Positions 17,285-25,138 of a stretch of DNA of 64,000 bases are shown in pieces; position 1 is the stretch's first letter; the number at the start of each line of letters is the position of its first letter. This DNA comes from Winogradskyella immobilis. GTDB lineage: Bacteria > Bacteroidota > Bacteroidia > Flavobacteriales > Flavobacteriaceae. A model generated the notes under the pieces. That model worked only from the letters and a program-made list of their open reading frames with translations. It made no database searches and was not told the origin of the DNA. The translations under genes and the position numbers were made by a program. Location: NCBI RefSeq assembly GCF_021887715.1, contig NZ_JAIQXX010000003.1, positions 62,001-126,000 of the forward strand, given 5' to 3'.

Positions 17285-17971
17285 TTAATAGAGTTCATCA
17301 AGATGCATCAAAAATTGTTCCATGCCATCAGTTGCTTTTTCTGAAATGACTGTAATTTGTTGGTTTGAATCCATTGCAGGTTTTGGGTCTATATAAAAGA
17401 CAGGAACTTGTTCTGGCGCGTAATGCATTAAACTTGCAGCCGGATACACTTGCATTGATGTACCAATAATTAAAAGTATATCTGCTGTTTCACAGATTTC
17501 TACAGCGTTATCAATCATGGGTACAGCTTCTCCAAACCAAACAATATGTGGTCGTAATTGATAGCCTTTTTTACACATGTCTCCAAGATGAATATCATCA
17601 TGCCAAACTTTAATATCATTTTCGTTTTCAGTACTCCTAATTTTTCGTAATTCACCATGCAAGTGTAATACATTGCTACTACCAGCACGCTCATGTAAAT
17701 CATCTACATTCTGTGTGATAATGGAAACTTTACAATCTGCTTCTAAATCAGCTAAATCCTTATGTGCTTGGTTGGGTTTTACGTCATTGAGTTGACGACG
17801 ACGCTGGTTGTAAAAGTCTAAAACCAATTCCGGATTTGCTTTAAAGCCTTGTGGAGAAGCAACTTCCATAACATCATGGCCTTCCCAAAGGCCATCAGCA
17901 TCTCTAAAGGTTTTAATACCACTTTCGGCACTTATACCAGCACCAGTTAATACAACAATGTGTTTTTTCAT
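17285..17971 (-). CDS. cobB: Sir2-family NAD-dependent protein deacylase lacking the zinc cysteines
   Basis: 228 residues. NAD-binding GAGISAESGI at 10-19, TFRDADGLWE at 21-30, QNVD at 87-90 and catalytic His105 (LHLHGELR). Tyr54 and Arg57 (FYNQRR) match the pair that defines class III sirtuins, which prefer succinyl/malonyl lysine, so desuccinylase activity is plausible. The four zinc-binding cysteines expected between about residues 110 and 145 are absent: that stretch has a single Cys (DMCKKG). Zinc-free sirtuins of this type are known among Bacteroidota, so this is not by itself evidence of inactivity. Confidence 0.9.
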   Translation of the reverse strand: MKKHIVVLTGAGISAESGIKTFRDADGLWEGHDVMEVASPQGFKANPELVLDFYNQRRRQLNDVKPNQAHKDLADLEADCKVSIITQNVDDLHERAGSSNVLHLHGELRKIRSTENENDIKVWHDDIHLGDMCKKGYQLRPHIVWFGEAVPMIDNAVEICETADILLIIGTSMQVYPAASLMHYAPEQVPVFYIDPKPAMDSNQQITVISEKATDGMEQFLMHLDELY

Positions 17972-18077
17972 TTATTAAATTTATATAATAATCTGTTTCG
18001 TCGTCATTTAATTATTTTGGTGGGTAATAACATCGTATACTAAATGCCATTATGGGTTAAATGTAATAATATTTGCT

Positions 18078-18099
18078 ATTCTCGCGAAGACAGGAATCT
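18078..18099. repeat. Diverged copy of the ATTCCTGCGAAGGCAGGAATCT palindrome
   Basis: Differs at three positions from the copy at 31040-31061. It sits just before the trmH start and explains why a longer reading frame exists there (NICYSREDRN), which should not be annotated as protein. Confidence 0.55.
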
Positions 18100-18121
18100 T
18101 TTTTATTACATTAGTCAAGTT

Positions 18122-18778
18122 ATGATCAACTATAAACTTCTACAATATCTCGAAACTTTCTTAACTGCGCATCGTCTCCAGCGCTTTAATGAAGTTTTAG
18201 CACAGCGTACAAAACATTTTACAGTAGCTACCGAAGATGTTTATCAACTGCATAATACAAGTGCAGTAATGCGTTCTTGTGATGTGTTTGGGCTGCAAGA
18301 GTTACATGTTATTGAAGAGGTAAACTCAAAACAAATAGATAGAGAAATTGCTATGGGTGCCCAAAAGTGGGTGGATTTAAAACGTTATAATTCTACAAAA
18401 AGCTGCATAGATTCTATTAAAAAAGAAGACTATCAAATTGTAGCGACAACTCCACATGCAGAAGATTGTGATTTATCTGATTTTGATATCTCTAAAAAAT
18501 CGTGCTTTTTCTTCGGTAGAGAAACCGAAGGCCTATCTCAATATGTTATAGATAATGCAGATTGCTTTTTAAAAATACCTATGGTTGGTTTTACTGAGAG
18601 CTTAAATATTTCTGTATCTGCAGCAATTATCTTGCAGCAGGTCACTTCAAAATTAAAAAAGAGCAATGTCAATTGGCAACTTTCTGAAACCGAAATAATT
18701 GAAAAACGTTTTGATTGGATACAAAAAACCATAAAAGATTACGATGCTATTGTAGAACGTTTTTACGAAACCGTTTAA
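18122..18778 (+). CDS. trmH: SpoU/TrmH-family tRNA (guanosine-2'-O-)-methyltransferase
   Basis: 218 residues from the ATG at 18122 (MINYKLLQYLETFLTAHR). The frame extends upstream to 18044 only through a dispersed repeat. SPOUT knot motifs are present: NTSAVMRSCDVFGLQELHVI, CFFFGRETEGLSQYV, and IPMVGFTESLNISVSAAIIL. It is expected to methylate the 2'-O of G18 in tRNA using S-adenosylmethionine. The length and C-terminal helix agree with TrmH. Confidence 0.92.
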   Translation: MINYKLLQYLETFLTAHRLQRFNEVLAQRTKHFTVATEDVYQLHNTSAVMRSCDVFGLQELHVIEEVNSKQIDREIAMGAQKWVDLKRYNSTKSCIDSIKKEDYQIVATTPHAEDCDLSDFDISKKSCFFFGRETEGLSQYVIDNADCFLKIPMVGFTESLNISVSAAIILQQVTSKLKKSNVNWQLSETEIIEKRFDWIQKTIKDYDAIVERFYETV

Positions 18779-18815
18779 ATTTTTGTAAATTGAAATCATT
18801 TCTAAATAAATACTT

Positions 18816-19178
18816 ATGATTAGTTGGTTTGAAGTCGCAGTAAGCGATATGGACAGAGCAAAAACATTTTACGAAACTGTTTTTGATATCACGATTAATG
18901 TTATGGATTTTGGTGGCACATTAATGGGATGGTTTCCTAATATTGAAGATACTATTGGTGCAACAGGAAGTTTAGTTCAGAATAGCAATTATGTGCCTAG
19001 CCAAGAAGGGTCTTTGGTATATTTTATGTCTAATGATGTGCAAATAGAATTGGATAGAGTAGAAGCAGCCGGAGGAAAAATTTTTCAGGAGAAAACTAAA
19101 ATCTCTGATGAATACGGTTATATGGGAGTTTTTATAGACTCAGAAGGCAACAGAATTGCGTTGCATTCTAATCAGTAA
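18816..19178 (+). CDS. VOC (glyoxalase/bleomycin-resistance) family protein
   Basis: 120 residues, a single vicinal-oxygen-chelate domain: WFEVAVSDMDRAKTFYETVFDI at the N-terminus, LVYFMSNDVQIELDRVEAAGGKIFQEKTKI in the middle and MGVFIDSEGNRIALHSNQ at the end. Metal ligand candidates are limited, and the substrate is unknown. It follows trmH by 37 nt and may share its transcript. Confidence 0.88.
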   Translation: MISWFEVAVSDMDRAKTFYETVFDITINVMDFGGTLMGWFPNIEDTIGATGSLVQNSNYVPSQEGSLVYFMSNDVQIELDRVEAAGGKIFQEKTKISDEYGYMGVFIDSEGNRIALHSNQ

Positions 19179-19181
19179 GAT

Positions 19182-19988
19182 TTAAACTTTTTTCTTACCT
19201 TTTTTACGTTCCGCATTACGATTTAATACTTTGTATTCTTCGTAGCACTCACTAATTGCATCAAGTACTTGTAAGTCATTTGCAGTACGGATAAAGTCTC
19301 TAGAGTAGTTGCATTGATTTACAATTTCATCCAAATCATATTTATTAACCTGTAGTAAAGCGGTAAGCATTTCGCGGTCAAAACGTTTTGCTAATTGGTT
19401 TCGTATTTCGTCGTCTTTTTTAATTTGCTTTAGCTTTCGCATTTCATTGGGCTTACGACCAAACATTTTATACAAAAAATCTGCAGGATTAAAAATAGCG
19501 CCTAATACTTTATTCACCACATTGGTTTGTCCACCTTCATAGGCTTGGTTAGGGATGCCAGAAATTCTAAAACGGTTATTTGTCGTAACAGGAATCTGTT
19601 TAATATCAACCTCTAGATAACCCGTTAATTTTAATTGATTAACCACAACTTCTTCTAAAGCCAAGGCAAGATCCGTCATTTCTATTTCGGTATTACCAAA
19701 TTTAATCCAGTCGTTAGTTACCCTAACTTTTATGGTTTTATAACCAATATAAGATAAAAGTAACGTGTCATTGGTTTTTGCTCTTATTTCAAAAATACCA
19801 TCATCATCTGTTGCGGTACCAATCACCTGATTAAGGTTTACAATATTGGCATTAGATAGTGGTTGTTTTGTTGTAGAACTTATTATCGTAGCAATAACCT
19901 TAGTAGGTTCTTGAGCTACGTTAGTACTATCTTGTCCGAATGTATATACAGAAACTGAACATAATAAAACAAGTAAGTAGTTCTTCAT
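19182..19988 (-). CDS. Exported protein with carboxypeptidase-regulatory-like domain
   Basis: 268 residues when started at the ATG at 19988, which gives a proper signal peptide (MKNYLLVLLCSVSVYTFGQ). The frame continues upstream to 20042 without one. Residues about 30-105 form a CarboxypepD_reg/CNA-B-like beta sandwich (VIATIISSTTKQPLSNANIVNLNQVIGTATDDDGIFEI). The C-terminal half is helical, charged and ends in a basic ERKKGKKKV tail. Function unknown. A related architecture is at 38766-39509. Confidence 0.78.
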   Translation of the reverse strand: MKNYLLVLLCSVSVYTFGQDSTNVAQEPTKVIATIISSTTKQPLSNANIVNLNQVIGTATDDDGIFEIRAKTNDTLLLSYIGYKTIKVRVTNDWIKFGNTEIEMTDLALALEEVVVNQLKLTGYLEVDIKQIPVTTNNRFRISGIPNQAYEGGQTNVVNKVLGAIFNPADFLYKMFGRKPNEMRKLKQIKKDDEIRNQLAKRFDREMLTALLQVNKYDLDEIVNQCNYSRDFIRTANDLQVLDAISECYEEYKVLNRNAERKKGKKKV

Positions 19989-20110
19989 TTTGAAATGACT
20001 TATAGTGTAAAGATAATAAACAAAACGGAGTTTAATATTCAACTCTTAGTACTTTGACGTAATATTAACATCACACTTACTAAGAGTTGTATTTAAATAA
20101 GTACATTTAT

Positions 20111-22036
20111 TTAATCACGTCTACGAGATCTCCTTGGTCTGTCAGAAGAGCCACTTCCTTCTGCAGAACGTCTTGGTCCACCAAACTCAGACCTGCTAGA
20201 TCGTCTTGATCTGTCATTATCATCGTTAGATCGTCTTCTATCGCTTCTGTTACCTGAATCTTCAGAACGTCTATCTCTTCGGTCACCTCGGTCGTTAGAG
20301 CGTCTTTCACTTCGCCCATCTTCACTACGTCGTCCACTTCTACGATCATCATTTCGTCTTCGATCTCCGCCGCCACTTCGTCTTCCACCACCATCGCGTC
20401 TACGACCTCCGCCGCCACTACGGCCTCGGTTTTCGCTCACTTCAACATTTACAAAACGGCCTTCGTGTTTAAAATCAGTAAAGAAAGCCAGTACTTTTTC
20501 TTGTAACCCTTTTTCAGTATTAAAGAACGAAAAACTCTCTTTAACATCCACCTTAAAAACATCATCTCTACCAAGCTCTAGTTTTTCTTTTAAGAAATCT
20601 TTCAATTTCATCCAATCAAAATCATCTTTACGCCCCACATTGATAAAGTAACGCGAATCATTAGATTGTTTTTCGTAATCTCTACCTTCACCACGACCTC
20701 CATCACGAGATTCTACAACGCCTAAATCTCTAGATTTTTGATAGTAATTAAAGAAACGATTAAACTCCACAGAAAAGAATTTTTTAATTAACTCATCTTT
20801 TTCTGTATCGACAAATAATTCATTAATACTGGTAATGTATTTATCAATTTCGTCGTTAGTTTCTGTATTGTGTATTTTGTTTGCTAGAGACATTAATTGC
20901 ACTTCGGTAATTTCAGTACCAGAAGGAATATCTTTCTTTTCAAATTGCTTTTTTATAATGCGCTCTATACTTTTTATCTTTCGTAATTCGCTTTTAGAAA
21001 CAATCACCATAGAAACACCTGTTTTACCAGCTCTACCTGTACGTCCAGAACGGTGTGTGTAAGTTTCTATCTCGTCTGGTAATTGGTAATTAATAACGTG
21101 TGTAATATCATCTACGTCAATACCACGTGCGGCTACATCCGTAGCAACAAGCATCTGTATTTGCTTGTTTCTAAAAGACTTCATTACCAAATCACGTTGG
21201 TTTTGACTTAAATCACCATGTAAGGCCCCAGCACTATAACCATCTTCAATTAAGTTTTCAGCTACTTTTTGTGTATCACGTTTTGTTCTACAGAAAATGA
21301 CAGAAAATATATCTGGATTAGCATCCGATAAACGTTTTAGTGCTGCATAACGGTCTCTAGCATTTACTAAATAATACTCGTGAGAGACGTTGCTTGTACT
21401 TTCATTTTTATTACCTACTGTAATTTCAATAGGATCGTACATAAATTTTTTGGCAATCGTTGCTACTTCTCTAGGCATTGTTGCAGAGAATAACCACGTG
21501 CTTTTGTCTTCTGGAGTGTGCGATAAGATATCTGTAATATCTTCATAGAAACCCATATTTAACATCTCGTCAGCTTCATCAAGGACGCTGTATTGTATTT
21601 TAGAGATGTCTACCATTTTACGGCTAATCATATCTTTCATACGTCCTGGGGTAGCAACAACAATCTGCGCTCCGCGTTTTACGTCTCTAGCTTGTTCACT
21701 AATACTAGCACCACCATAGATAGCAACCACATTAAGTCCTTTACAGTATTTACCGTATTGCTTAATCTCGTTAGTAATTTGTAAACAAAGCTCACGTGTA
21801 GGAGATAAAATTAAACCTTGTGTGGTTCTGCTATTCACATCAATTTTTTGTAGCATAGGGAAACCAAATGCAGCAGTTTTACCTGTACCCGTTTGTGCCA
21901 AAGCAACTAAGTCTTTGTCTTCTTCTAATAAAATTGGAATTGCTTTTAATTGAACATCACTAGGTTTTACAAAACCTAAATCATCAATAGCATGGATAAG
22001 ATCTTCATTAAGACCTAATTCTTTAAATGTACTCAT
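20111..22036 (-). CDS. deaD: DEAD-box ATP-dependent RNA helicase with DbpA-like RNA-binding domain and RG-rich tail
   Basis: 641 residues from MSTFKELGL (ATG at 22036); an ATG four codons earlier is less likely. Helicase motifs: AQTGTGKT 47-54, PTRELCLQI, LDEADEML with DEAD at 153-156, SAT at 185-187, and HRSGRTGRAGKTG. Residues about 460-540 hold a DbpA/CsdA-type RNA-binding fold (FINVGRKDDFDWMKLKDFLKEKL). The last about 95 residues are almost only Arg, Gly, Ser, Asp and Asn, a long disordered RNA-binding tail. The tail's skewed codon content opens a long shadow frame (20107-20418) that is not a gene. A long leader (about 120 nt) precedes the start. Confidence 0.95.
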   Translation of the reverse strand: MSTFKELGLNEDLIHAIDDLGFVKPSDVQLKAIPILLEEDKDLVALAQTGTGKTAAFGFPMLQKIDVNSRTTQGLILSPTRELCLQITNEIKQYGKYCKGLNVVAIYGGASISEQARDVKRGAQIVVATPGRMKDMISRKMVDISKIQYSVLDEADEMLNMGFYEDITDILSHTPEDKSTWLFSATMPREVATIAKKFMYDPIEITVGNKNESTSNVSHEYYLVNARDRYAALKRLSDANPDIFSVIFCRTKRDTQKVAENLIEDGYSAGALHGDLSQNQRDLVMKSFRNKQIQMLVATDVAARGIDVDDITHVINYQLPDEIETYTHRSGRTGRAGKTGVSMVIVSKSELRKIKSIERIIKKQFEKKDIPSGTEITEVQLMSLANKIHNTETNDEIDKYITSINELFVDTEKDELIKKFFSVEFNRFFNYYQKSRDLGVVESRDGGRGEGRDYEKQSNDSRYFINVGRKDDFDWMKLKDFLKEKLELGRDDVFKVDVKESFSFFNTEKGLQEKVLAFFTDFKHEGRFVNVEVSENRGRSGGGGRRRDGGGRRSGGGDRRRNDDRRSGRRSEDGRSERRSNDRGDRRDRRSEDSGNRSDRRRSNDDNDRSRRSSRSEFGGPRRSAEGSGSSDRPRRSRRRD

Positions 22037-22164
22037 TTGTATACGCATTCGATTATGTTATGTGTGTTACATAAAGAAGTGAATCGACATACTTAAACCT
22101 ATACTTCTGAGTAACACATCCTCACTCTGAGGAGTCTAAAACCAATCTTTTGGCTTTCAGCGTG

Positions 22165-22172
22165 CAAAGATA
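22165..22172 (-). promoter_or_regulatory. Promoter -7 element (TATCTTTG) of the RNA helicase gene, with about 120-nt leader
   Basis: On the minus strand TATCTTTG followed by CACG, identical in form to the SRP RNA promoter. A start near 22158 leaves an untranslated leader of about 120 nt to 22036. That leader holds a small CCTCA-CTC-TGAGG palindrome at about 22130. Confidence 0.65.
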
Positions 22173-22249
22173 CACTTTTAATTGGATTCTGTTAGAAACT
22201 ACATATCTTCATGTTAAAGAATATAGAATAAGCATGAAATTTTAAGGTA

Positions 22250-22372
22250 CGCATCGTGTTTGTGTATGATTTCGTTGCGTTGGCTAGAACTGAGTTAGCA
22301 AAAGAAAACGCCCCAGCTGAAATTCCAAAGGAATTTCAACTGCAATGAGCTATACATGTTGTTGTGGCTAGT
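22250..22372. repeat. Long imperfect palindrome, degenerate dispersed element (attC-like in shape)
   Basis: The 470-nt gap 22049-22519 contains this ~120-nt imperfect palindrome. Its core is a 13-bp stem with one mismatch (CAGCTGAAATTCC / GGAATTTCAACTG, 22314-22342, AAA loop). The outer arms also pair imperfectly (GTGTATGATTTCGTTGCGTTG on the left against CAACTGCAATGAGCTATACA on the right, with mismatches). Elements of this style, with a conserved GAAATTCC-AAAGGAATTTC middle and GTTGTGG end, occur between genes in many Bacteroidota. Function unproven. The rest of the gap is AT-rich with nothing recognisable. Confidence 0.55.
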
Positions 22373-22519
22373 AATATCTTACTTTTTTTATTTTGAAATG
22401 CAAATCCTATCTCATTTCTATTTCAAAAATATTCTATTTAGTTTATTAGTTAGATAGATAGTTAATCTTCAAAAAATTAAGCTTAATTTTAAAATTATTG
22501 TTAAGCAGGTTGAAACGTT

Positions 22520-23080
22520 ATGAAATTATATATAAAATACATGGTAAGCTTAAGATGTAAACTCATGGTAAAATATGAGCTAGAAAAACTAGGGTTGCAT
22601 TATACAAGTATTGAACTTGGTATGATTGAAATAAAAGAGAATATTACTAATGGACTAAAGCAAGAACTGAAATCAAATTTAGCTCTATCTGGTCTGGAAC
22701 TATTAGACAATAAAAAGAGTATACTCATAGATAAGATTAAAAACGTTATAATTGAAATGATACACTATTCTGATGAAGTTCCAAAGACTAATTATTCAGA
22801 CATTATTAGTGAAAAATTGAATTATGATTATACTTATTTGTCTAATATTTTTTCTGAGGTCAAAGGCATTACAATACAGCATTTTATTATTAAGCATAAA
22901 ATTGAAAAAGCCAAAGAACTCATACTCTATGACGAGTTAAACCTTACAGAAATAGCCTATAGGCTTAATTATAGTAGTGTAGCCCATTTATCTAATCAAT
23001 TCAAAAAAGTAACAGGACAATCCCCTTCATTTTATAAAAAAATAGGCAAAAAAAGAAAGTATAATTTAGAGAATCTGTGA
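22520..23080 (+). CDS. AraC-family transcriptional regulator
   Basis: 186 residues. The N-terminal 70 residues (MKLYIKYMVSLRCKLMVKYELEKLGLHYTSIELG) lack a sugar-binding cupin and match a compact AraC subgroup common in Bacteroidota. The C-terminal 100 residues carry two helix-turn-helix units (YSDIISEKLNYDYTYLSNIFSEVKG and LNLTEIAYRLNYSSVAHLSNQFKKVTGQSPSFYKK). It is a candidate regulator of the D-amino-acid operon that starts 250 nt downstream on the same strand. The linkage is positional only. Confidence 0.88.
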   Translation: MKLYIKYMVSLRCKLMVKYELEKLGLHYTSIELGMIEIKENITNGLKQELKSNLALSGLELLDNKKSILIDKIKNVIIEMIHYSDEVPKTNYSDIISEKLNYDYTYLSNIFSEVKGITIQHFIIKHKIEKAKELILYDELNLTEIAYRLNYSSVAHLSNQFKKVTGQSPSFYKKIGKKRKYNLENL

Positions 23081-23141
23081 TTTATGTAAGTTAAAGTTAA
23101 TGCTATGTAACTGAAACTATAATAAAATAATCAAATTTGCA

Positions 23142-23222
23142 TTGCTATTAATCAATTAAGGTAGGTCCAAATGAAATATCTCATTTGGCATTTGAAAGCA
23201 GACTAGTAAGTCTGCTTTTTTA
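23142..23222 (+). ncRNA. Candidate small RNA or leader with two hairpins
   Basis: After CAAATTTG (one mismatch to TAnnTTTG, near 23133-23140) comes a short AT stretch, a perfect 8-bp hairpin CCAAATGA-AATATC-TCATTTGG (23167-23188), then a terminator hairpin with Ts. No start codon with a useful frame lies in it. It could be the terminator region of the AraC gene or an independent small RNA. Confidence 0.3.
23195..23222 (+). terminator. Intrinsic terminator after AraC gene / candidate sRNA
   Basis: Perfect stem AAAGCAGACT / AGTCTGCTTT with AGTA loop, followed by Ts. Confidence 0.85.
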
Positions 23223-23331
23223 TTTTTTATAAAAAAACTGTACCTGTGATATATGTAACTCATTTAGTTTTTTACAATACTATAAATGACATTTACATAA
23301 ACTTAAATCACAATCAATTAATACTTAAACA

Positions 23332-23448
23332 ATGTCAAAACAAAAAGAAGGTAAGAAAAAAAATAGTAAAACTCCTGCTGCCAAAACAGCTAAAGAAAAA
23401 AAAGCTGCTAAAATTTTAAAACGAAATGCAAAAAAGCATTTAGAATAG
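23332..23448 (+). CDS. Very small lysine/alanine-rich basic protein
   Basis: 38 residues from the ATG at 23332, about half Lys or Ala: MSKQKEGKKKNSKTPAAKTA then KEKKAAKILKRNAKKHLE. No hydrophobic stretch. Short Lys-rich proteins that begin KQKEGKKKN are found in Bacteroidota genomes; binding to nucleic acid or ribosome is a reasonable guess but unproven. It is the first frame of the tight gene set 23332-26902 and lies 30 nt before the cupin gene. Confidence 0.6.
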   Translation: MSKQKEGKKKNSKTPAAKTAKEKKAAKILKRNAKKHLE

Positions 23449-23478
23449 AGAAAAGGAAAACATTAGAACATTTGAAGG

Positions 23479-23811
23479 ATGAAAAATAGTGAGTTTGAAG
23501 AATCTATTAAATTTAATTTACTGGACTTACTAAATTATAGTACGAATACTATTGGAGTAAAAAATATAGTTGTTGAAAACACATGTGTCATACAAGTCTT
23601 CGCTTTTGATTTTGGAAAAGTCCAGTTATATGAGGAGTCCCCTTTTTCTCGATTCATTTATATTATTGAAGGAAAAGCTGAAGTGGTTATCAATAACTAT
23701 TCCACCTTTATGCAAACTGGAGATTCAATTCTTATTCCTAAGGCTGTTAGCAGTTCAATTGAAGCTAATCAACCATTCAAGATGATCTGTACTACAATAA
23801 AAAATGATTAA
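23479..23811 (+). CDS. Small single-domain cupin protein
   Basis: 110 residues with one conserved cupin barrel: FDFGKVQLYEESPFSRFIYIIEGKAEVVINNYSTFMQTGDSILIPKAVSSSIEANQPFKMICTTI. The usual metal-binding His residues of motif 1 (HxH) are absent (SPFSRF). It may be a ligand sensor rather than a metal enzyme. It belongs to the gene set with the DUF1611, racemase and dipeptidase genes; the gap to the next gene is 42 nt. Confidence 0.78.
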   Translation: MKNSEFEESIKFNLLDLLNYSTNTIGVKNIVVENTCVIQVFAFDFGKVQLYEESPFSRFIYIIEGKAEVVINNYSTFMQTGDSILIPKAVSSSIEANQPFKMICTTIKND

Positions 23812-23853
23812 AGAATTTACTTTACTCTTAAAGAAATAATAACAAAAAATATC

Positions 23854-24069
23854 ATGGAAAATAGATTTAAAGCTGGCGATTTTGTGTTCGCCAAAGTTAG
23901 GCCTTCAGTGCCACTCATTGTTAGAGTATATGCTAGGAAAATATATTATTGTAATGTTCAGGCTGACCCTACTGCAAAAGAACTTGTCTATTTTGAGAGA
24001 GAACTAATGCCCTATATAGAGGATCAATTAAAAACTAATAATTTAAAAATTAATAACTATGAAAAGTAA
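23854..24069 (+). CDS. Conserved small protein of unknown function
   Basis: 71 residues: RFKAGDFVFAKVRPSVPLIV then RVYARKIYYCNVQADPTAKELVYFERELMP. The pattern GD.V.AK..P...L.VR.Y..+IYYC.V..DP..KELVYFEREL is familiar from small Bacteroidota proteins with an SH3-like beta fold, but no role is known. Its end overlaps the start of the DUF1611 gene by 11 nt, which strongly suggests translational coupling. Confidence 0.75.
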   Translation: MENRFKAGDFVFAKVRPSVPLIVRVYARKIYYCNVQADPTAKELVYFERELMPYIEDQLKTNNLKINNYEK

Positions 24070-25138
24070 TGCATTAGTTTATTGTGAAAATGAATTTGGA
24101 AATACAGATGGAAAAGTTGCAAATGGTTTAGTTCGTCAGTCGGAAACCTATACAATTGTTGGAATTATTGATAGTACAAAAGTTGGTTTAGATGCAGGCG
24201 AATATCTCGACGGTATAAAAAATGGGATTCCTGTTTTCAATAACATGGAAAGTGCTTTAAAAGAATTGAAAAATATTCCTCAATATTTTATTTATGGTAT
24301 AGCACCTCTCACTTCTTTTTTGAGTAACCAACAAAAAGAAATAATTTTCACTGCTATCAAGTACGGAATGAATATTGTTAATGGTATGCCAGAATTTTTA
24401 AATGATAATGTTCAATTCAGAGATATTGCCATCAAATATGGAGTTACTATTCAGGATGTGAGAAAACCTCCAAAGCGAGAAGACCTACATAATTTTACAG
24501 GGGGTATAAAGGATGTAAAGATTCCTATAATTGCAGTAATGGGAACTGACTGTGCAGTAGGAAAACGAACGACTGCTTTACTTTTGGTAAACGCTTTGAG
24601 AGAAAGGGGTTTTAATACTGTGTTTGTAACCACAGGGCAAACTGGTATACTCCAAGGGTCAAAATATGGTGTTGCTATAGATGTTTTAACTTCTGGTTTT
24701 GCTTCAGGGGAAGTTGAAAATGCTATCTTAAATGCTTGTAAGAAAGAACAGCCAGATATTATAGTTGTTGAAGGTCAAGGTGCTTTAAGCCATCCTGCTT
24801 TTACTTCTTCAAGCGCAATTCTACGTGGTGCAATGCCAGATGCAATTATTCTTCAACATCCACCAAGGAGAGAAAATTATTGCGATTATCCTAATATCCC
24901 AATGTTGTCACTAGAGGATGAGATAGAGATGATAGAAATATTTTCTAAATCAAAGGTAATTGCTATTACTATTAATCATGAAGATATGACTGATCGAGAA
25001 ATTGCTAATACTATTATAGATTATCAAATAGATTATAACCTACCTACTACAGATGTCTTGAAGCATGGATGTGATAAACTGATAAAGGAACTATTAAAAA
25101 CATTTCCGAAATTAAAGAGAGAGCCCGTATTACTTTGA
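24059..25138 (+). CDS. DUF1611 protein (DgcN-like), possible D-amino-acid N-acyltransferase
   Basis: 359 residues. N-terminal Rossmann-like part (residues 1-150, including GIIDSTKVGLDAGEYLDG). The C-terminal P-loop-type domain has GTDCAVGKRT at 162-171, a GQTG motif at 193-196, VEGQGALSHPA and LQHPPRRE. The DUF1611 family includes DgcN, described as a D-glutamate N-acetyltransferase acting with the racemase DgcA. Here the partner downstream is instead an alanine-racemase-fold enzyme, which makes a variant of that logic likely. Which D-amino acid is used, and whether it acetylates, is inference. It overlaps its neighbours on both sides. Confidence 0.82.
   Translation: MKSNALVYCENEFGNTDGKVANGLVRQSETYTIVGIIDSTKVGLDAGEYLDGIKNGIPVFNNMESALKELKNIPQYFIYGIAPLTSFLSNQQKEIIFTAIKYGMNIVNGMPEFLNDNVQFRDIAIKYGVTIQDVRKPPKREDLHNFTGGIKDVKIPIIAVMGTDCAVGKRTTALLLVNALRERGFNTVFVTTGQTGILQGSKYGVAIDVLTSGFASGEVENAILNACKKEQPDIIVVEGQGALSHPAFTSSSAILRGAMPDAIILQHPPRRENYCDYPNIPMLSLEDEIEMIEIFSKSKVIAITINHEDMTDREIANTIIDYQIDYNLPTTDVLKHGCDKLIKELLKTFPKLKREPVLL

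Noticed and set aside
20107-20418. 103-aa frame on the minus strand, rich in Val, Glu and Asp
   Set aside because: It is a second frame of the repetitive Arg/Gly/Asp codons of the helicase tail; it has no independent start signal and no family resemblance.
22250-22372. A true integron with integrase
   Set aside because: Only one palindromic site with degenerate arms is seen, and no tyrosine recombinase gene is in the window.
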